NCBI RefSeq assembly: GCF_024435355.1
Contig: NZ_JAMJWG010000002.1
Coordinates: 310,001 to 374,000, forward strand
Reading direction: 5' to 3'
DNA from: Streptomyces odontomachi
Lineage (GTDB): Bacteria > Actinomycetota > Actinomycetes > Streptomycetales > Streptomycetaceae
DNA length: 64,000 nt
In this document: piece by piece, positions 51,061-60,320 of the stretch
Layout of the letters: each line of letters begins with the position of its first letter
Position numbering within the stretch: the first letter of the stretch is position 1
Translations under genes and position numbers: made by a program
Notes under the pieces: model-generated
The model's database searches: none
What the model saw: the letters and a program-made list of their open reading frames with translations, nothing else
Told to the model about the DNA's origin: nothing

Positions 51061-52149
51061 ATGGCCGAGGTACTGCTCACCGTAGGCACCCGAAAAGGAC
51101 TCTTCATCGGGCGCAAGGGCCCCGGTGGCTGGGAGTTCGACGACAGCCCGTACTTCAACGCGCAGGCGGTCTACTCGGTCGCGATCGACACCCGTGGCAC
51201 CACCCCGCGCCTACTCGCCGGTGGTGACTCCGGGCACTGGGGCCCCTCCGTCTTCCACTCGGACGACCTGGGCAAGACCTGGACCGAGCCGGCGAAGCCC
51301 GCAGTCAAGTTCCCGGTGGACACCGGCGCGTCGCTGGAGCGGGTCTGGCAGCTGCACCCGGCCGCCGCCGAGGAGGACGTGATCTACGCGGGCACCGAGC
51401 CGGCCGCGCTGTACCGCTCGGAAGACCGCGGGGAGACGTTCGAGCTGGTGCGCCCGCTGTGGGAGCACCCGACCCGTGGCCAGTGGGTGCCCGGCGGCGG
51501 CGGCGAGGGCCTGCACACCATCGTCACCGACCCGCGCGACCCGCAGGCGGTCACCGTCGCCGTCTCCACGGCAGGTGTCTTCCGCACCCGGGACGGCGGG
51601 GCGAGCTGGGCCCCGTCGAACAAGGGAGTGGCCGCCGTCTTCCTGCCCGATCCGAACCCGGAGTTCGGCCAGTGCGTGCACAAGATCGCGCAGGACGCCG
51701 TCGACCCGGACCGGCTCTACTTGCAGAACCACTGGGGCGTGTACCGCAGCGACGACGCCGGGGCGCACTGGACCGACATCGGCGCGGGCCTGCCGTCCAC
51801 CTTCGGCTTCGCCGTGGCCGCCCACCCGCACCGCGGCGACACGGCCTACCTCTTCCCGATCAACGCCGACTCGGACCGCGTGCCCGCCGGCCGCCGCTGC
51901 CGCGTGCACCGCACCGACGACGCCGGCCGGACCTGGCATGCGCTCACCGCAGGCCTGCCGGAGGAGGACCACTACGGCACCGTGCTCCGCGACGCCCTGT
52001 GCACGGACGACGCCGACCCGGCGGCCGGCATCTACTTCGGCAATCGCAACGGCGAGGTCTTCGCGTCCGCCGACGACGGCGACAGCTGGCAGCAGTTGAC
52101 CGCCCACCTCCCGGACGTGCTGTGCGTACGTGCGGCGGTACTGGCCTGA
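51061..52149 (+). CDS. BNR/Asp-box repeat beta-propeller protein (sialidase-like)
   Basis: The 362-residue protein has at least six Asp-box turns: SDDLGKTW, SEDRGETF, TRDGGASW, SDDAGAHW, TDDAGRTW and SADDGDSW, spaced as blades of a propeller. These occur in sialidases and in VPS10-like or photosystem-assembly proteins. The catalytic Arg triad of sialidases is not evident and there is no signal peptide, so a binding or scaffold role in the cytoplasm is more likely than hydrolysis. The ATG at 51061 has GGAGGTGG upstream; a 20-residue extension from 51001 is less well supported. Confidence 0.85.
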   Translation: MAEVLLTVGTRKGLFIGRKGPGGWEFDDSPYFNAQAVYSVAIDTRGTTPRLLAGGDSGHWGPSVFHSDDLGKTWTEPAKPAVKFPVDTGASLERVWQLHPAAAEEDVIYAGTEPAALYRSEDRGETFELVRPLWEHPTRGQWVPGGGGEGLHTIVTDPRDPQAVTVAVSTAGVFRTRDGGASWAPSNKGVAAVFLPDPNPEFGQCVHKIAQDAVDPDRLYLQNHWGVYRSDDAGAHWTDIGAGLPSTFGFAVAAHPHRGDTAYLFPINADSDRVPAGRRCRVHRTDDAGRTWHALTAGLPEEDHYGTVLRDALCTDDADPAAGIYFGNRNGEVFASADDGDSWQQLTAHLPDVLCVRAAVLA

Positions 52150-52239
52150 CGCCCCCTGCCGCGCCGGCGCACGCCCACGCGCCCAACAGCCCGCCGGCCG
52201 TGCGGCGGTGTCCCGGACAACCTCGCGCGCGCCGCCGAG

Positions 52240-52270
52240 TTGATCGTGTGTCGGTGCACGGCAGTAGAGT
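52240..52270 (+). promoter_or_regulatory. Promoter of ung, probable leaderless
   Basis: TTGATC at 52240-52245 and TAGAGT at 52265-52270 lie 19 bp apart; the GTG start follows eight bases after the -10. Confidence 0.55.
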
Positions 52271-52278
52271 GACGCTCC

Positions 52279-52956
52279 GTGGCACCACGACCTTTGCATG
52301 ACATCGTCGAAGCAGGCTGGGCGAAGGCCCTCGAACCGGTGGCGGACCGGATCACCGCGATGGGCGAGTTCCTGCGCACGGAGATCGGCGCAGGACGTAC
52401 CTACCTGCCCGCCGGGCAGCATGTGCTGCGCGCCTTCCAGCAGCCCTTCGACGACGTACGCGTCCTCATCGTCGGTCAGGACCCCTACCCCACCCCCGGT
52501 CACGCCGTCGGGTTGTCCTTCTCGGTCGCTCCGGACGTCAGACCCCTGCCCGGCAGTCTCATCAACATCTTCCGGGAGCTGACCACCGACCTCGGGCTGC
52601 CGCAGCCCACCAGCGGCGACCTCACGCCCTGGACCCGGCAAGGCGTGCTGCTGCTCAACAGATCCCTGACGACCGCGCCCCGCCGCCCGGGCGCGCACCG
52701 CGGCAAGGGCTGGGAAGAGGTCACCGAACAGGCCATCCGGGCGCTGGCCGCGCGCGGCAAGCCGCTGGTGTCGATCCTGTGGGGCCGCGACGCGCGTAAC
52801 GCCCGGCCGCTGCTGGGCGCGCTCCCCGCGGTCGAATCGGCCCACCCCTCCCCCATGTCGGCGGACCGCGGCTTCTTCGGCTCCAAGCCCTTCAGCCGCG
52901 CCAACGACCTCTTGCTGCAACAGGGCGCGGGGCCCGTCGACTGGCGCCTGCCATGA
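52279..52956 (+). CDS. ung: Uracil-DNA glycosylase (family 1)
   Basis: The 225-residue enzyme has the water-activating loop GQDPYP at 66-71 with catalytic D68, LLLNRSL at 124-130 including the uracil-binding Asn, and the Leu-loop HPSPMSA at 189-195 with the catalytic His. It removes uracil from DNA at the start of base excision repair. Streptomyces genomes often carry two Ung paralogues. Its TGA overlaps the next ATG, coupling it to a sugar-kinase-like gene of unrelated function. Confidence 0.95.
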   Translation: MAPRPLHDIVEAGWAKALEPVADRITAMGEFLRTEIGAGRTYLPAGQHVLRAFQQPFDDVRVLIVGQDPYPTPGHAVGLSFSVAPDVRPLPGSLINIFRELTTDLGLPQPTSGDLTPWTRQGVLLLNRSLTTAPRRPGAHRGKGWEEVTEQAIRALAARGKPLVSILWGRDARNARPLLGALPAVESAHPSPMSADRGFFGSKPFSRANDLLLQQGAGPVDWRLP

Positions 52957-54152
52957 CCGCGGCGGCAGCCACCACCGGCTCGGGTGCCGAAGCGACCGGG
53001 TGCGTGCTGGGCGTCGACTCGGGCGGCTCGGGCCTGCGCGTCCAGCTCGCGTCGCCCGGCGGCGCCACCACGGCACCGGTGGCGGCCGGGACACCGGTGC
53101 GTACCGGCCCGGGCGGCATCGACCCCGCGCATCTCATGGAGTTGCTGGTGCCGATGGCGGAGCAACTCCTCGCCCAGGCTGGTGCCGACGCGCTGCGCGC
53201 CGTCGCCATCGGTGCGGCCGGGATGGCAACCCTCGGCGACGCGCTGCGCGCCGAACTGCCCGCCATGATCGAGAAGCACCTGGGAGTACGCCGGCTGGCG
53301 CTCGCCGCGGACGCCGTGACCGCGTACGTGGGCGCCCTGGGCCAGCGGCCGGGCGCCGTCGTCGCCGCGGGCACCGGCCTGATCGCGCTCGGCACGGACC
53401 TCGGCGCCTGGCGCAGAGCCGACGGCTGGGGACATCTGCTCGGCGACTGCGGATCGGGCGCCTGGATCGGCCGGGCCGGCTTGGAGGCGGCGCTGCGTGC
53501 CCACGACGGGCGGCCGGGCGGTTCGGCGGCGCTGCTGGCCCGTGCGGAGGCCGTGTTCGGTCCGGCGCCCGGGCTGCCGGGCGCGCTGTACCCGCGCACC
53601 GACCGGGCCGGCGTGCTCGCCTCCTTCGCGCCCGAAGTGGCCGCGGCCGCCATCGATCCCCTGCCGGCCGCGCATCCCGACGGCCCCGGCGCCCCCGCCG
53701 CTTCCTCGGTCCGGGGTGTCCCCGGCCTTCCTGGCGCGTCCGAAGTCCCGGGCGGGTCCGCCGATCCGGTGTCCGCAGACCGCGCCGGGGCCGTGGACGC
53801 GCTGGCGACCGGGGACCCCGTCGCGGCCGGAATCCTGCGGGCCGCAGCACGCCACATCGCGGAGGCCGCCGCGGCCGTCTGCCCCGCCGGCGGGCCGTAC
53901 GAGGTGGCCTTGACCGGGGGCCTGCTGCACATCGGGGAGCCGCTGCTCGGACCGCTCCGTCGGGAGCTGGCCGCACAACTGCCGCAGGCACGGCAGGTCC
54001 CTGCGGCGGGCGGTCCCCTCGACGGCGCCGTCCGCATCGCCCTCGACCTGGCGGACGACCGTCTGAGCCTGCCGGTGGACGGCCGCATGCTGTACGTGCG
54101 CCCGGAGCCTCCCGCCGCGTCCACGCCCGCCGCGGCGGAGCCCAGCGGTTAG
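52953..54152 (+). CDS. BadF/BadG/BcrA-type ATPase, N-acetylglucosamine kinase-like
   Basis: This 399-residue ASKHA kinase has the phosphate-1 motif [11 protein letters not shown], phosphate-2 [28 protein letters not shown] and a late [16 protein letters not shown] adenosine loop. It is related to N-acetylglucosamine kinases. An Ala/Pro/Gly-rich insertion of about 45 residues lies in the middle (after the [12 protein letters not shown] region). Its ATG overlaps the ung stop as ATGA. It most likely phosphorylates an amino sugar; a link with DNA repair is not implied. Confidence 0.85.
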   Translation: MTAAAATTGSGAEATGCVLGVDSGGSGLRVQLASPGGATTAPVAAGTPVRTGPGGIDPAHLMELLVPMAEQLLAQAGADALRAVAIGAAGMATLGDALRAELPAMIEKHLGVRRLALAADAVTAYVGALGQRPGAVVAAGTGLIALGTDLGAWRRADGWGHLLGDCGSGAWIGRAGLEAALRAHDGRPGGSAALLARAEAVFGPAPGLPGALYPRTDRAGVLASFAPEVAAAAIDPLPAAHPDGPGAPAASSVRGVPGLPGASEVPGGSADPVSADRAGAVDALATGDPVAAGILRAAARHIAEAAAAVCPAGGPYEVALTGGLLHIGEPLLGPLRRELAAQLPQARQVPAAGGPLDGAVRIALDLADDRLSLPVDGRMLYVRPEPPAASTPAAAEPSG

Positions 54153-54427
54153 CCGTCGGCACCGCGAGCCCGGTCTTCGGCAACCCGAGCCGCGCGGCCG
54201 TGCCCCGAACGCGCTTCCCGGCGCCGTCGAAGGGCGCCACGCGGGCGCGCCCGGGCGTGCGGCCGTCGACGCATTTGCGTCAATGCTGCGGGGTGCCGTG
54301 GGCGTTCCGCCGGGAGGATCCGTTCGTACCGTTCTGCGGCGATGTACCCCCTCGGCATCCCATCCGACAAATAGGGACAATCATCACTCAGTCGCCCCTC
54401 AGCGAACGAAGCCGTGGGGGAAACCAG

Positions 54428-54433
54428 TAGCAT
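54428..54433 (+). promoter_or_regulatory. -10 box, probable leaderless chelatase-like mRNA
   Basis: TAGCAT ends eight bases before the ATG at 54442 with no ribosome site between; the -35 is not recognisable. The rest of the 289-bp gap since the kinase shows no gene. Confidence 0.5.
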
Positions 54434-54441
54434 GCGGCGCC

Positions 54442-55362
54442 ATGAGCTCCCCCAATGGGCCCGCTTCTGGCCTGCCCGTACGAATGCCGCCGCCCCGACG
54501 GTCGGGGCGACACCGCCGTCCGGAGCCTGTCGTGGCTCCCGACGGTTCACCCGCGCTCGTTCTCGCCGTGCCCGGCACCCCCGGCGCCGACGTCCGCAGC
54601 CTTGCCGAGGAAATCGTCAGCATCGCGCGCTCCGAGCTGCCCGGCCTGGACGGCAGGATCGGGTACCTCGACGGGGACGACGACGAGTTTCCCGGTCTCA
54701 CCACGGTGCTGAACCAGGCCCTGGAACAGCGCACCGCCCGCTACGAGCAGGCGAAGGCGGCCGGAGTCGAGGTGGCCGAGCCCGAGGGCCCGGTGGCCGT
54801 GGTGGTGCCGCTGCTGGCGGGCCCGCACCCGACGCTGCTGGAGCGTATCCGCGAGGCGGTGGCGGCCAGCGAGGCCCAGGTCGAGCTGACCGATGTGCTC
54901 GGCCCGCACCCGTTGCTCGCCGAGGCCCTGCACGTCCGCCTGTCGGAGGCCGGGCTGTCACGCGCCGACCGGGCCCGGCTGTTCACCGTGGCCACCGCGG
55001 CGGACGGCATCATCCTCACCTCCGTCGGCGGCGCGGACGCCGTGCAGGCCGCGGGCATCACGGGCATGCTGCTGGCCGCGCGGCTCGCGGTGCCGGTGAT
55101 GGCCGCCGCACTGGACCAGGAGGGCGCCGTCGCGGCCACCGCCGACGAGCTGCGCGCGGCCGGTTCCGCGCAACTGGCGCTGGCTCCCTACCTCGTCGGA
55201 CCCGAGGTCGACCGGGCGCTGCTGGAGTCCGCGGCGAAGGACGCCGGTTGTGCGGCGGCGGAGCCCCTGGGCGCCTACCCCGCGATCGGCAAGCTGGCGC
55301 TTTCGCAGTACGCCTCGGTGCTGGGCATCAAGCTCCCCCAGCAGGGCGCACCGGTTCGCTGA
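54442..55362 (+). CDS. Sirohydrochlorin chelatase/CbiX family protein
   Basis: The 306-residue protein has two CbiX-like halves. The first begins PALVLAVPGTPGADVRSLAEEI and contains VAVVVPLLAGPHPTLLERIREAV; the second includes VATAADGIILTSVGGADAVQ and LALAPYLVGPEVDRALL. A characteristic first-strand histidine of active chelatases (normally in a HGSR-like motif) is replaced by VPGTPG, so metal insertion activity is doubtful. Streptomyces commonly encode such degenerate paralogues. A perfect hairpin terminator follows. The function is best stated as chelatase-like. Confidence 0.78.
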   Translation: MSSPNGPASGLPVRMPPPRRSGRHRRPEPVVAPDGSPALVLAVPGTPGADVRSLAEEIVSIARSELPGLDGRIGYLDGDDDEFPGLTTVLNQALEQRTARYEQAKAAGVEVAEPEGPVAVVVPLLAGPHPTLLERIREAVAASEAQVELTDVLGPHPLLAEALHVRLSEAGLSRADRARLFTVATAADGIILTSVGGADAVQAAGITGMLLAARLAVPVMAAALDQEGAVAATADELRAAGSAQLALAPYLVGPEVDRALLESAAKDAGCAAAEPLGAYPAIGKLALSQYASVLGIKLPQQGAPVR

Positions 55363-55489
55363 CCGGGGCACGACCGCGCGGGTGACGGGCGCGCGCCCCG
55401 GCCGGACGCAGCTGGGGGACGTCCTGCTCGGCGAGGAGCCGCCTGCCCCGGCCGAGGGGGCGAGATCCGCACGTCACACCAGGTCACGA

Positions 55490-55518
55490 AAGGGCCCGCC
55501 GGGCAAGAGCGGGCCCTT
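55490..55518 (+). terminator. Hairpin terminator after chelatase-like gene
   Basis: AAGGGCCCGC and GCGGGCCCTT form a perfect 10-bp stem with a nine-base loop, followed on the plus strand by a T-rich run (CGTTGTTTCTGT). Confidence 0.85.
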
Positions 55519-55621
55519 CGTTGTTTCTGTGGTGATGCCTGGTGGCGGGGTGGCGCTGAGGGCGGGTGGGTGCCGCCCGTCAGACGGACCCGGGTCGGGA
55601 GAGCCGTCCGGGGGGGGTGCC

Positions 55622-56659
55622 TCAGCCGAAGACCACGCAGGACGCCGCGGGCGCCGGAACGGAGCCGCCACGGCGCGGCACCCCCGTTTCCGGGTCGAGG
55701 GTGAACCAGGTGACGTTCCCGGAGTGCTCGTTCGCCGCGTAGAGGTGCCGCCCCGCCGGGTCGAGCGCCAGGTCACGCGGCCAGGTGCCGCCGCACGGGA
55801 CGGTGTCGACGAGGGTGAGCCGGTCACCGTCCGCGTCGAGGGCCAGTACGGAGATGACGTCGGCACCGCGGGTGGCCGTCCACACGAACCTGCCGTCGGC
55901 GGACACGACGATCCCGGACGGGAAGGCGTCGCCGTCCGGCGGACCGGGCACCACGGACGTCTCGGGGCCCGCCTGGAGCACGCCGTCCGCGGCGTTCCAG
56001 CGGCAGACGGTGACCGTGGGTGCAAGCTCGTTGAGGAGGTAGGCGCGGTGGCCGCGCGGGTGGAAGGCGAGGTGGCGGGGTCCGGAGCCGGGCCGCAGCG
56101 CCGTCTCGTGGTGGATCTTGAGGTCTCCCGCCGGGTCCAGCGAGCACACCCGCACCGAGTCGGTGCCGAGGTCGACGCTGACCGCCCACCGGCCGCTGGG
56201 GTCGGACTGCACCTGGTGGGCATGGGGGCCCTGCTGGCGCTGCGGGTGCGGGCCCGAGCCCTCGTGCAGCAGCACGGAAGCCCGTGATCCGAGGCTTCCG
56301 TCCGGCCCCACCCGCACCGCGCTCACGCTGCCCGAGCCGTAGTTCGCGGTCAGCACATGGCCGTCGTAAAGGCTCAGATGGGTGGGCCCGGCCGCCGACA
56401 CGGACACCGCTGGCCCGGCCGGGCGCAGGCCGTCGGGGTCCGTGCGGAATGCGGCGAGTGCCCCCTCGTTCGTCTCGCTCACCGCGTACAGCGTCCGCCC
56501 GGACGGGGAGAGCGCGAGGTAGGAGGGGTCGGCGATGGTGTCGAGCGCGCTCAGCACGGTCAGCGCACCGCTGTCGGGGTCCACGGCGGCGGTGAGCACG
56601 CCGCGGCCGCCGGCCGCCGTGAATGATCCGATGTACGCCCGGCTGCCGCTCCTGGCCAC
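55622..56659 (-). CDS. Lactonase family protein (YVTN/Pgl-type propeller)
   Basis: The 345-residue protein is a seven-bladed propeller of the 6-phosphogluconolactonase (YbhE) type. It has DPSYLALSPSGRTLYAVSE, AGPTHLSLYDGHVLTANYGSGSVSAVRV, GPHPQRQQGPHAHQV and PRDLALDPAGRHLYAANEHSGNV (partly quoted). It may hydrolyse 6-phosphogluconolactone or another lactone. There is no signal peptide. GTG start with GAGAGGGGA upstream and a TACCGT -10-like box at 56695-56700. It lies 200 bp downstream of the beta-galactosidase on the same strand. Confidence 0.87.
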   Translation of the reverse strand: MARSGSRAYIGSFTAAGGRGVLTAAVDPDSGALTVLSALDTIADPSYLALSPSGRTLYAVSETNEGALAAFRTDPDGLRPAGPAVSVSAAGPTHLSLYDGHVLTANYGSGSVSAVRVGPDGSLGSRASVLLHEGSGPHPQRQQGPHAHQVQSDPSGRWAVSVDLGTDSVRVCSLDPAGDLKIHHETALRPGSGPRHLAFHPRGHRAYLLNELAPTVTVCRWNAADGVLQAGPETSVVPGPPDGDAFPSGIVVSADGRFVWTATRGADVISVLALDADGDRLTLVDTVPCGGTWPRDLALDPAGRHLYAANEHSGNVTWFTLDPETGVPRRGGSVPAPAASCVVFG

Positions 56660-56810
56660 TGATGTCCCCTCTCGGCTCCGTCCTGGTGCGGCCGACGGTA
56701 GCAGTCGAGGAAACGCCGGACGGTGCGAAGGGACCGGCCGCGCGGGGGTGGCGGCGGCGCGCCCTGCCGTACGCGTTCGACCAGCGCGACCCGCCGGTCG
56801 GGATGGCCGC

Positions 56811-56838
56811 GCCCGGCCACCCCGGCCCGGCCACCCCG
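56811..56838. repeat. 14-bp tandem duplication
   Basis: GCCCGGCCACCCCG is repeated perfectly at 56811-56824 and 56825-56838, just beyond the beta-galactosidase stop. Confidence 0.75.
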
Positions 56839-56859
56839 CGCGGTGTCACCCGCTCGGGC

Positions 56860-59800
56860 TCATCCCTCCCCGTCGGCCAGTCCGGTCAGGCTGACCACCC
56901 GGAGGAAGCCGCCCGGCTCGTGCGGGTGACGGCTGGTCATGTCGAACCGGAGCGAGGAGGTGGTGACCGCGTCGAACGTGATCCGCGTGGTCCCACCGGA
57001 CTCGGTCGCCCAGGTGATGTGGGCATGGTCCACGGGCACGTACTGCGAGCCGTCCCACTGGCGCACCGTGATGGAATCCGGCAGGTCGTGGGCGCCGTCC
57101 ACGGTGAAGACCGCCTCCGCGCCCGAGAGCCGCCGGCGGGCGGGCCAGGTCAGCGACACCCAGGCGGTGGGGTGCGCCTTGCTGATCGCGGGCAGCAGGG
57201 CGGTGGCGGCCATGGTGTACGCGTTCGACCACGCGGTGGCCGGGTCACCGTCGAGCATGGCCGCCGGGATCGTGTCGGCCGCGCCGGAGAAACCGGCGTC
57301 GGCCTCCGGGCCCGCGCCGGCGCCGTGGTCCCCTCCGGCATGGCCTGCGGGGCTCCCCTGCGGGGCCGCCGGGCCGGCGGCCGTCGCGGTGGCGTGCGAG
57401 GCGCCGGTGACCGGCACGGTCACGGAGTCCGTCTGGAGGCCGTGCGCCTGGGCGGTGACCGTGACCGAGCCGGCCTGCCCGGTCCGGACGATGGCGAGCG
57501 CCATGCCGTTGAAGGCCCTGCGGGTGGGTGAGGTGTAGTTCTCGGCGCTCTCCTGCCGGCCGTTGTCGGCGCCCAGCAGCCGGCCGCCCCGCACGCCGAA
57601 CGTCAGCGCGTGGGCGGCGTCCGGTACGACCACGCCGCGTGCGTCGGTCACCTCGGCGGTGACGAAGACCAGCTCACCGGCGTCCGCCCGGGAACGGTCG
57701 GCGGTCAGCCGCAGCGCGGTGGGGGCGCCGGCGGTGCGCAGCACGTCGCGGGCCACCTCGGCACCGTCCCGGCGCGCCACGGCCTCCAGCTTGCCCGGGG
57801 CGAACGGCACGTGCCAGGTCAGGTGCAGATGCCCGGCGCTGCCGTTGGGGCTGGTGTAGCTGCCGGGGTAGGGCCCCGACGTGACGGTCTTGTCGTCGCC
57901 GGTGGCCTCGGTGGTCTCCAGGTACGGCGTGCCGGAGGCGGTCGTCTTCGTGTCGAAGCGGCGTACCCCGAGCGAGCGGCCGTTCAGGAAGAGCTCCACC
58001 TCCGGCACGTTGCTGTACGCCCACACGACCACCTCGTCCTTGGACCGGTGCGACGTCCAGTCCATGGGAAGCAGGTGCACCATCGGCTCCGCGTTCCACT
58101 GGCTGCGGAAGAGGAAGAACTGGTCCTTGGGGAAGCCGGTGGTGTCCACGGCGCCGAAGAAGGACGACTTCACCGGGAAGACGTCGTCGTACGGCGTGGG
58201 TTCGCCGATGTAGTCGATGCCCGTCCAGACGAACTGGCCGGCGAAGAAGGCACGGTCACGGTCCTTCTTCAGGACGTACTCGCCGCTCATCGTCCACGAT
58301 TCGAGGTTGTTGTCGTACGACGAGGCGCTGCGCCGGCCCGGCGTGTAGTTCTCTCCGGTGTTGAGCTGGCCGGGGCTGTCGTACACACCGCGGGTCGAGG
58401 TGCAGGACGAGGACTCCGACTCGAAGAGGAAGACGTCCGGGTACTTCGCGTGCAGGGCGTCGACGGAGGCGGCCGTGTTGTAGTTCAGGCCGACGCCGTC
58501 GAGCATCCGCAGGATGAGGTCCTGGGGGGAGCCGTCCGCGGGCACGCTGCGGTACTTGTCCGAGCCGATCACCACCGGTCGGGTGCTGTCGGCGGCCCGG
58601 ACGGCCTTGATGAGCCGTTCCGCCATGGGCACCCCGGCGGCCTTGGTGCTGTCCGGGACCTCGTTGCCGATGGACCACATCACCACCGCGGGCGAGTTGC
58701 GGGCCGCCTGCACCATCTCGGTGATGTCGTCGACGCCGTGCTCGTCGAAGAACCGGCCGTAGTCGTACGGGTTCTTGGGGGTCTGCCAGCAGTCGAACGC
58801 CTCGACCATCAGCAGGATGCCCAGCTCGTCGCAGAGCTCCACCAGCTGCGGCGCGGGAGGATTGTGGGAGGTGCGCAGCGCGTTGACGCCCATGTCCCGC
58901 ATCAACGTCAGCTGGCGGCGCGCGGCGTCGGGGTGGCAGGCGGAGCCGAGCGCGCCCTGGTCATGGTGGAGGTTGACGCCCTGAAGCTTGAGGTGTGCAC
59001 CGTTGAGCGAGAAGCCGTGGTCGGGGTCGAACGCGAAGTGCCGGATGCCGAACGAGGTGTCCGTCTCGTCGAGCGTCCGGTCGTCGGCCGTGATGCGGGT
59101 GCGCAGCGTGTAGCGGTAGGACGGCCCGGCCGCGGCGTCCTTCCTGCCGTTGCCTTGTGTGGCGTCCGGCGCGGCCGACCACAGGGTGGGGTCGTCGACG
59201 CGCAGGGTCAGCTGTGCGGTGCCGGGTGTGCCGTCCAGGGTCACCGGGGTGCTCGCGGTGGCCACGGCGGCCCCCTCGGCGTCCAGCACGGTCGCCGTGA
59301 CCTGCGCCGAGACCGTGCGCTCCACGCTGACGACGGACGCGGCCACGTGCACGTTGGCGTAGCCGGACGCGAGGGTCTCGGCGAGCCGGGGCGTGGTCAC
59401 GGTGACGCCGTGCCGGATGAGGTGCACCGGGTCGGTGATCACCAGGCGTACGTCGCGGTAGATGCCGCTGCCCGAGTACCAACGGCTGCTGGGGATCTGG
59501 TTGCGTACCCGCACGGCCAGCGTGTTCGACGTGTGGCCGTCCACGTGGGCGAGGTCGGTGAGGTTGACGGCGAAGCCCGTGTAGCCGTACGGATGCGCGG
59601 CGACCTGCTGCCCGTTGAAGTGGACGAGCGCGTCCATGTACACGCCGTCGAACTCCACGGACAGCCGCTTGCCGGACAGCGTGGCCGGCAGGGTGAAGTC
59701 CTTGGTGTACCAGCCGAGCCCGCCGGGGAGGTAGCCGCTGCCCGCCCTGGTGCTCTCGTCGGCCACGGGATCGAGCTCGATGCTCCAGTCGTGCGGCAGG

Positions 59801-60051
59801 TCCACGGAGCGCCATGCCGGGTCGTCCGGGCCCGGCTGGGGGGCGTCCTCGCCGGTGGTGTTGACCAGCGCGAAGCGCCAGCCGGGGCGGAGGTCCGCGG
59901 TGCGTGCGCCGGGGTGGACCGCGAGCGTGCCGGGTGCCGGCGACCCGGTCGCGGCCGCCGCGGTGCCGGCTGCGGCGAGCGGCAGGTCCATCGCGCCGCC
60001 GAGCGCGACCGCGCCCGCCCCGCTGAGAGCCGCTCTTCGTGAGATCGCCAT
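56860..60051 (-). CDS. Secreted GH2 beta-galactosidase-like glycosidase
   Basis: This 1063-residue enzyme begins with a Tat-type signal (ISRRAALSGAGAVALGG). The sugar-binding, immunoglobulin-like and TIM-barrel domains of glycoside hydrolase family 2 follow. The acid/base is E464 in SIGNEVPD and the nucleophile is probably E546 in FESESSS. Further immunoglobulin-like domains and a C-terminal F5/8-type discoidin domain (about 930-1063) probably bind carbohydrate. It should release beta-linked galactose or a related sugar outside the cell. The ATG has GGGAGG upstream. The promoter carries a ROK-like GTTTG...CAAAC site and the leader a perfect hairpin. Confidence 0.92.
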   Translation of the reverse strand: MAISRRAALSGAGAVALGGAMDLPLAAAGTAAAATGSPAPGTLAVHPGARTADLRPGWRFALVNTTGEDAPQPGPDDPAWRSVDLPHDWSIELDPVADESTRAGSGYLPGGLGWYTKDFTLPATLSGKRLSVEFDGVYMDALVHFNGQQVAAHPYGYTGFAVNLTDLAHVDGHTSNTLAVRVRNQIPSSRWYSGSGIYRDVRLVITDPVHLIRHGVTVTTPRLAETLASGYANVHVAASVVSVERTVSAQVTATVLDAEGAAVATASTPVTLDGTPGTAQLTLRVDDPTLWSAAPDATQGNGRKDAAAGPSYRYTLRTRITADDRTLDETDTSFGIRHFAFDPDHGFSLNGAHLKLQGVNLHHDQGALGSACHPDAARRQLTLMRDMGVNALRTSHNPPAPQLVELCDELGILLMVEAFDCWQTPKNPYDYGRFFDEHGVDDITEMVQAARNSPAVVMWSIGNEVPDSTKAAGVPMAERLIKAVRAADSTRPVVIGSDKYRSVPADGSPQDLILRMLDGVGLNYNTAASVDALHAKYPDVFLFESESSSCTSTRGVYDSPGQLNTGENYTPGRRSASSYDNNLESWTMSGEYVLKKDRDRAFFAGQFVWTGIDYIGEPTPYDDVFPVKSSFFGAVDTTGFPKDQFFLFRSQWNAEPMVHLLPMDWTSHRSKDEVVVWAYSNVPEVELFLNGRSLGVRRFDTKTTASGTPYLETTEATGDDKTVTSGPYPGSYTSPNGSAGHLHLTWHVPFAPGKLEAVARRDGAEVARDVLRTAGAPTALRLTADRSRADAGELVFVTAEVTDARGVVVPDAAHALTFGVRGGRLLGADNGRQESAENYTSPTRRAFNGMALAIVRTGQAGSVTVTAQAHGLQTDSVTVPVTGASHATATAAGPAAPQGSPAGHAGGDHGAGAGPEADAGFSGAADTIPAAMLDGDPATAWSNAYTMAATALLPAISKAHPTAWVSLTWPARRRLSGAEAVFTVDGAHDLPDSITVRQWDGSQYVPVDHAHITWATESGGTTRITFDAVTTSSLRFDMTSRHPHEPGGFLRVVSLTGLADGEG

Positions 60052-60101
60052 CTTTCGCCTCCCAGGCCGTGGTCTGGCAGTGCCGGGTTCGCCGTATGCA
60101 C

Positions 60102-60126
60102 GCCGCCGTACGGGCCGTACGGCGGC
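60102..60126 (-). promoter_or_regulatory. Perfect leader hairpin of the GH2 mRNA
   Basis: GCCGCCGTACG-GGC-CGTACGGCGGC has 11-bp perfect arms. If transcription starts near 60149 it sits about 23 nt into the leader and some 50 nt before the start codon, where it could stabilise the message or attenuate transcription. Confidence 0.6.
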
Positions 60127-60155
60127 ATCGGCGGCCGGGCCGACCGAACGAGGGG

Positions 60156-60190
60156 AGTCTGTCGTTCCCTGTTTGAATTAGTCAACAAAC
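60156..60190 (-). promoter_or_regulatory. GH2 promoter with ROK-like operator
   Basis: The minus strand reads TTGACT (60180-60185) and, 18 bp on, CAGACT (60156-60161). The -35 lies inside GTTTG-(10)-CAAAC, at 60171-60190 on the plus strand, with further CAAAC repeats beside it. The form resembles ROK-regulator sites. Confidence 0.6.
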
Positions 60191-60292
60191 CAAACAAACT
60201 TTGGCAGGTGACATCACATCCGATCCACTTTCGAACCTGGTCATCCGTGATGGTTCCCCCGAATCACCACGCATGCCCTGCTGCCGCAGGCT

Positions 60293-60298
60293 TAGTAT
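60293..60298 (+). promoter_or_regulatory. -10 box for the P-loop ATPase gene
   Basis: TAGTAT is a good Streptomyces -10; no clear -35 exists. Transcription would begin near 60305, placing the palindrome at 60321-60336 in the leader. Confidence 0.5.
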
Positions 60299-60320
60299 CG
60301 GAATGCTGCGCAGGCCCGTA

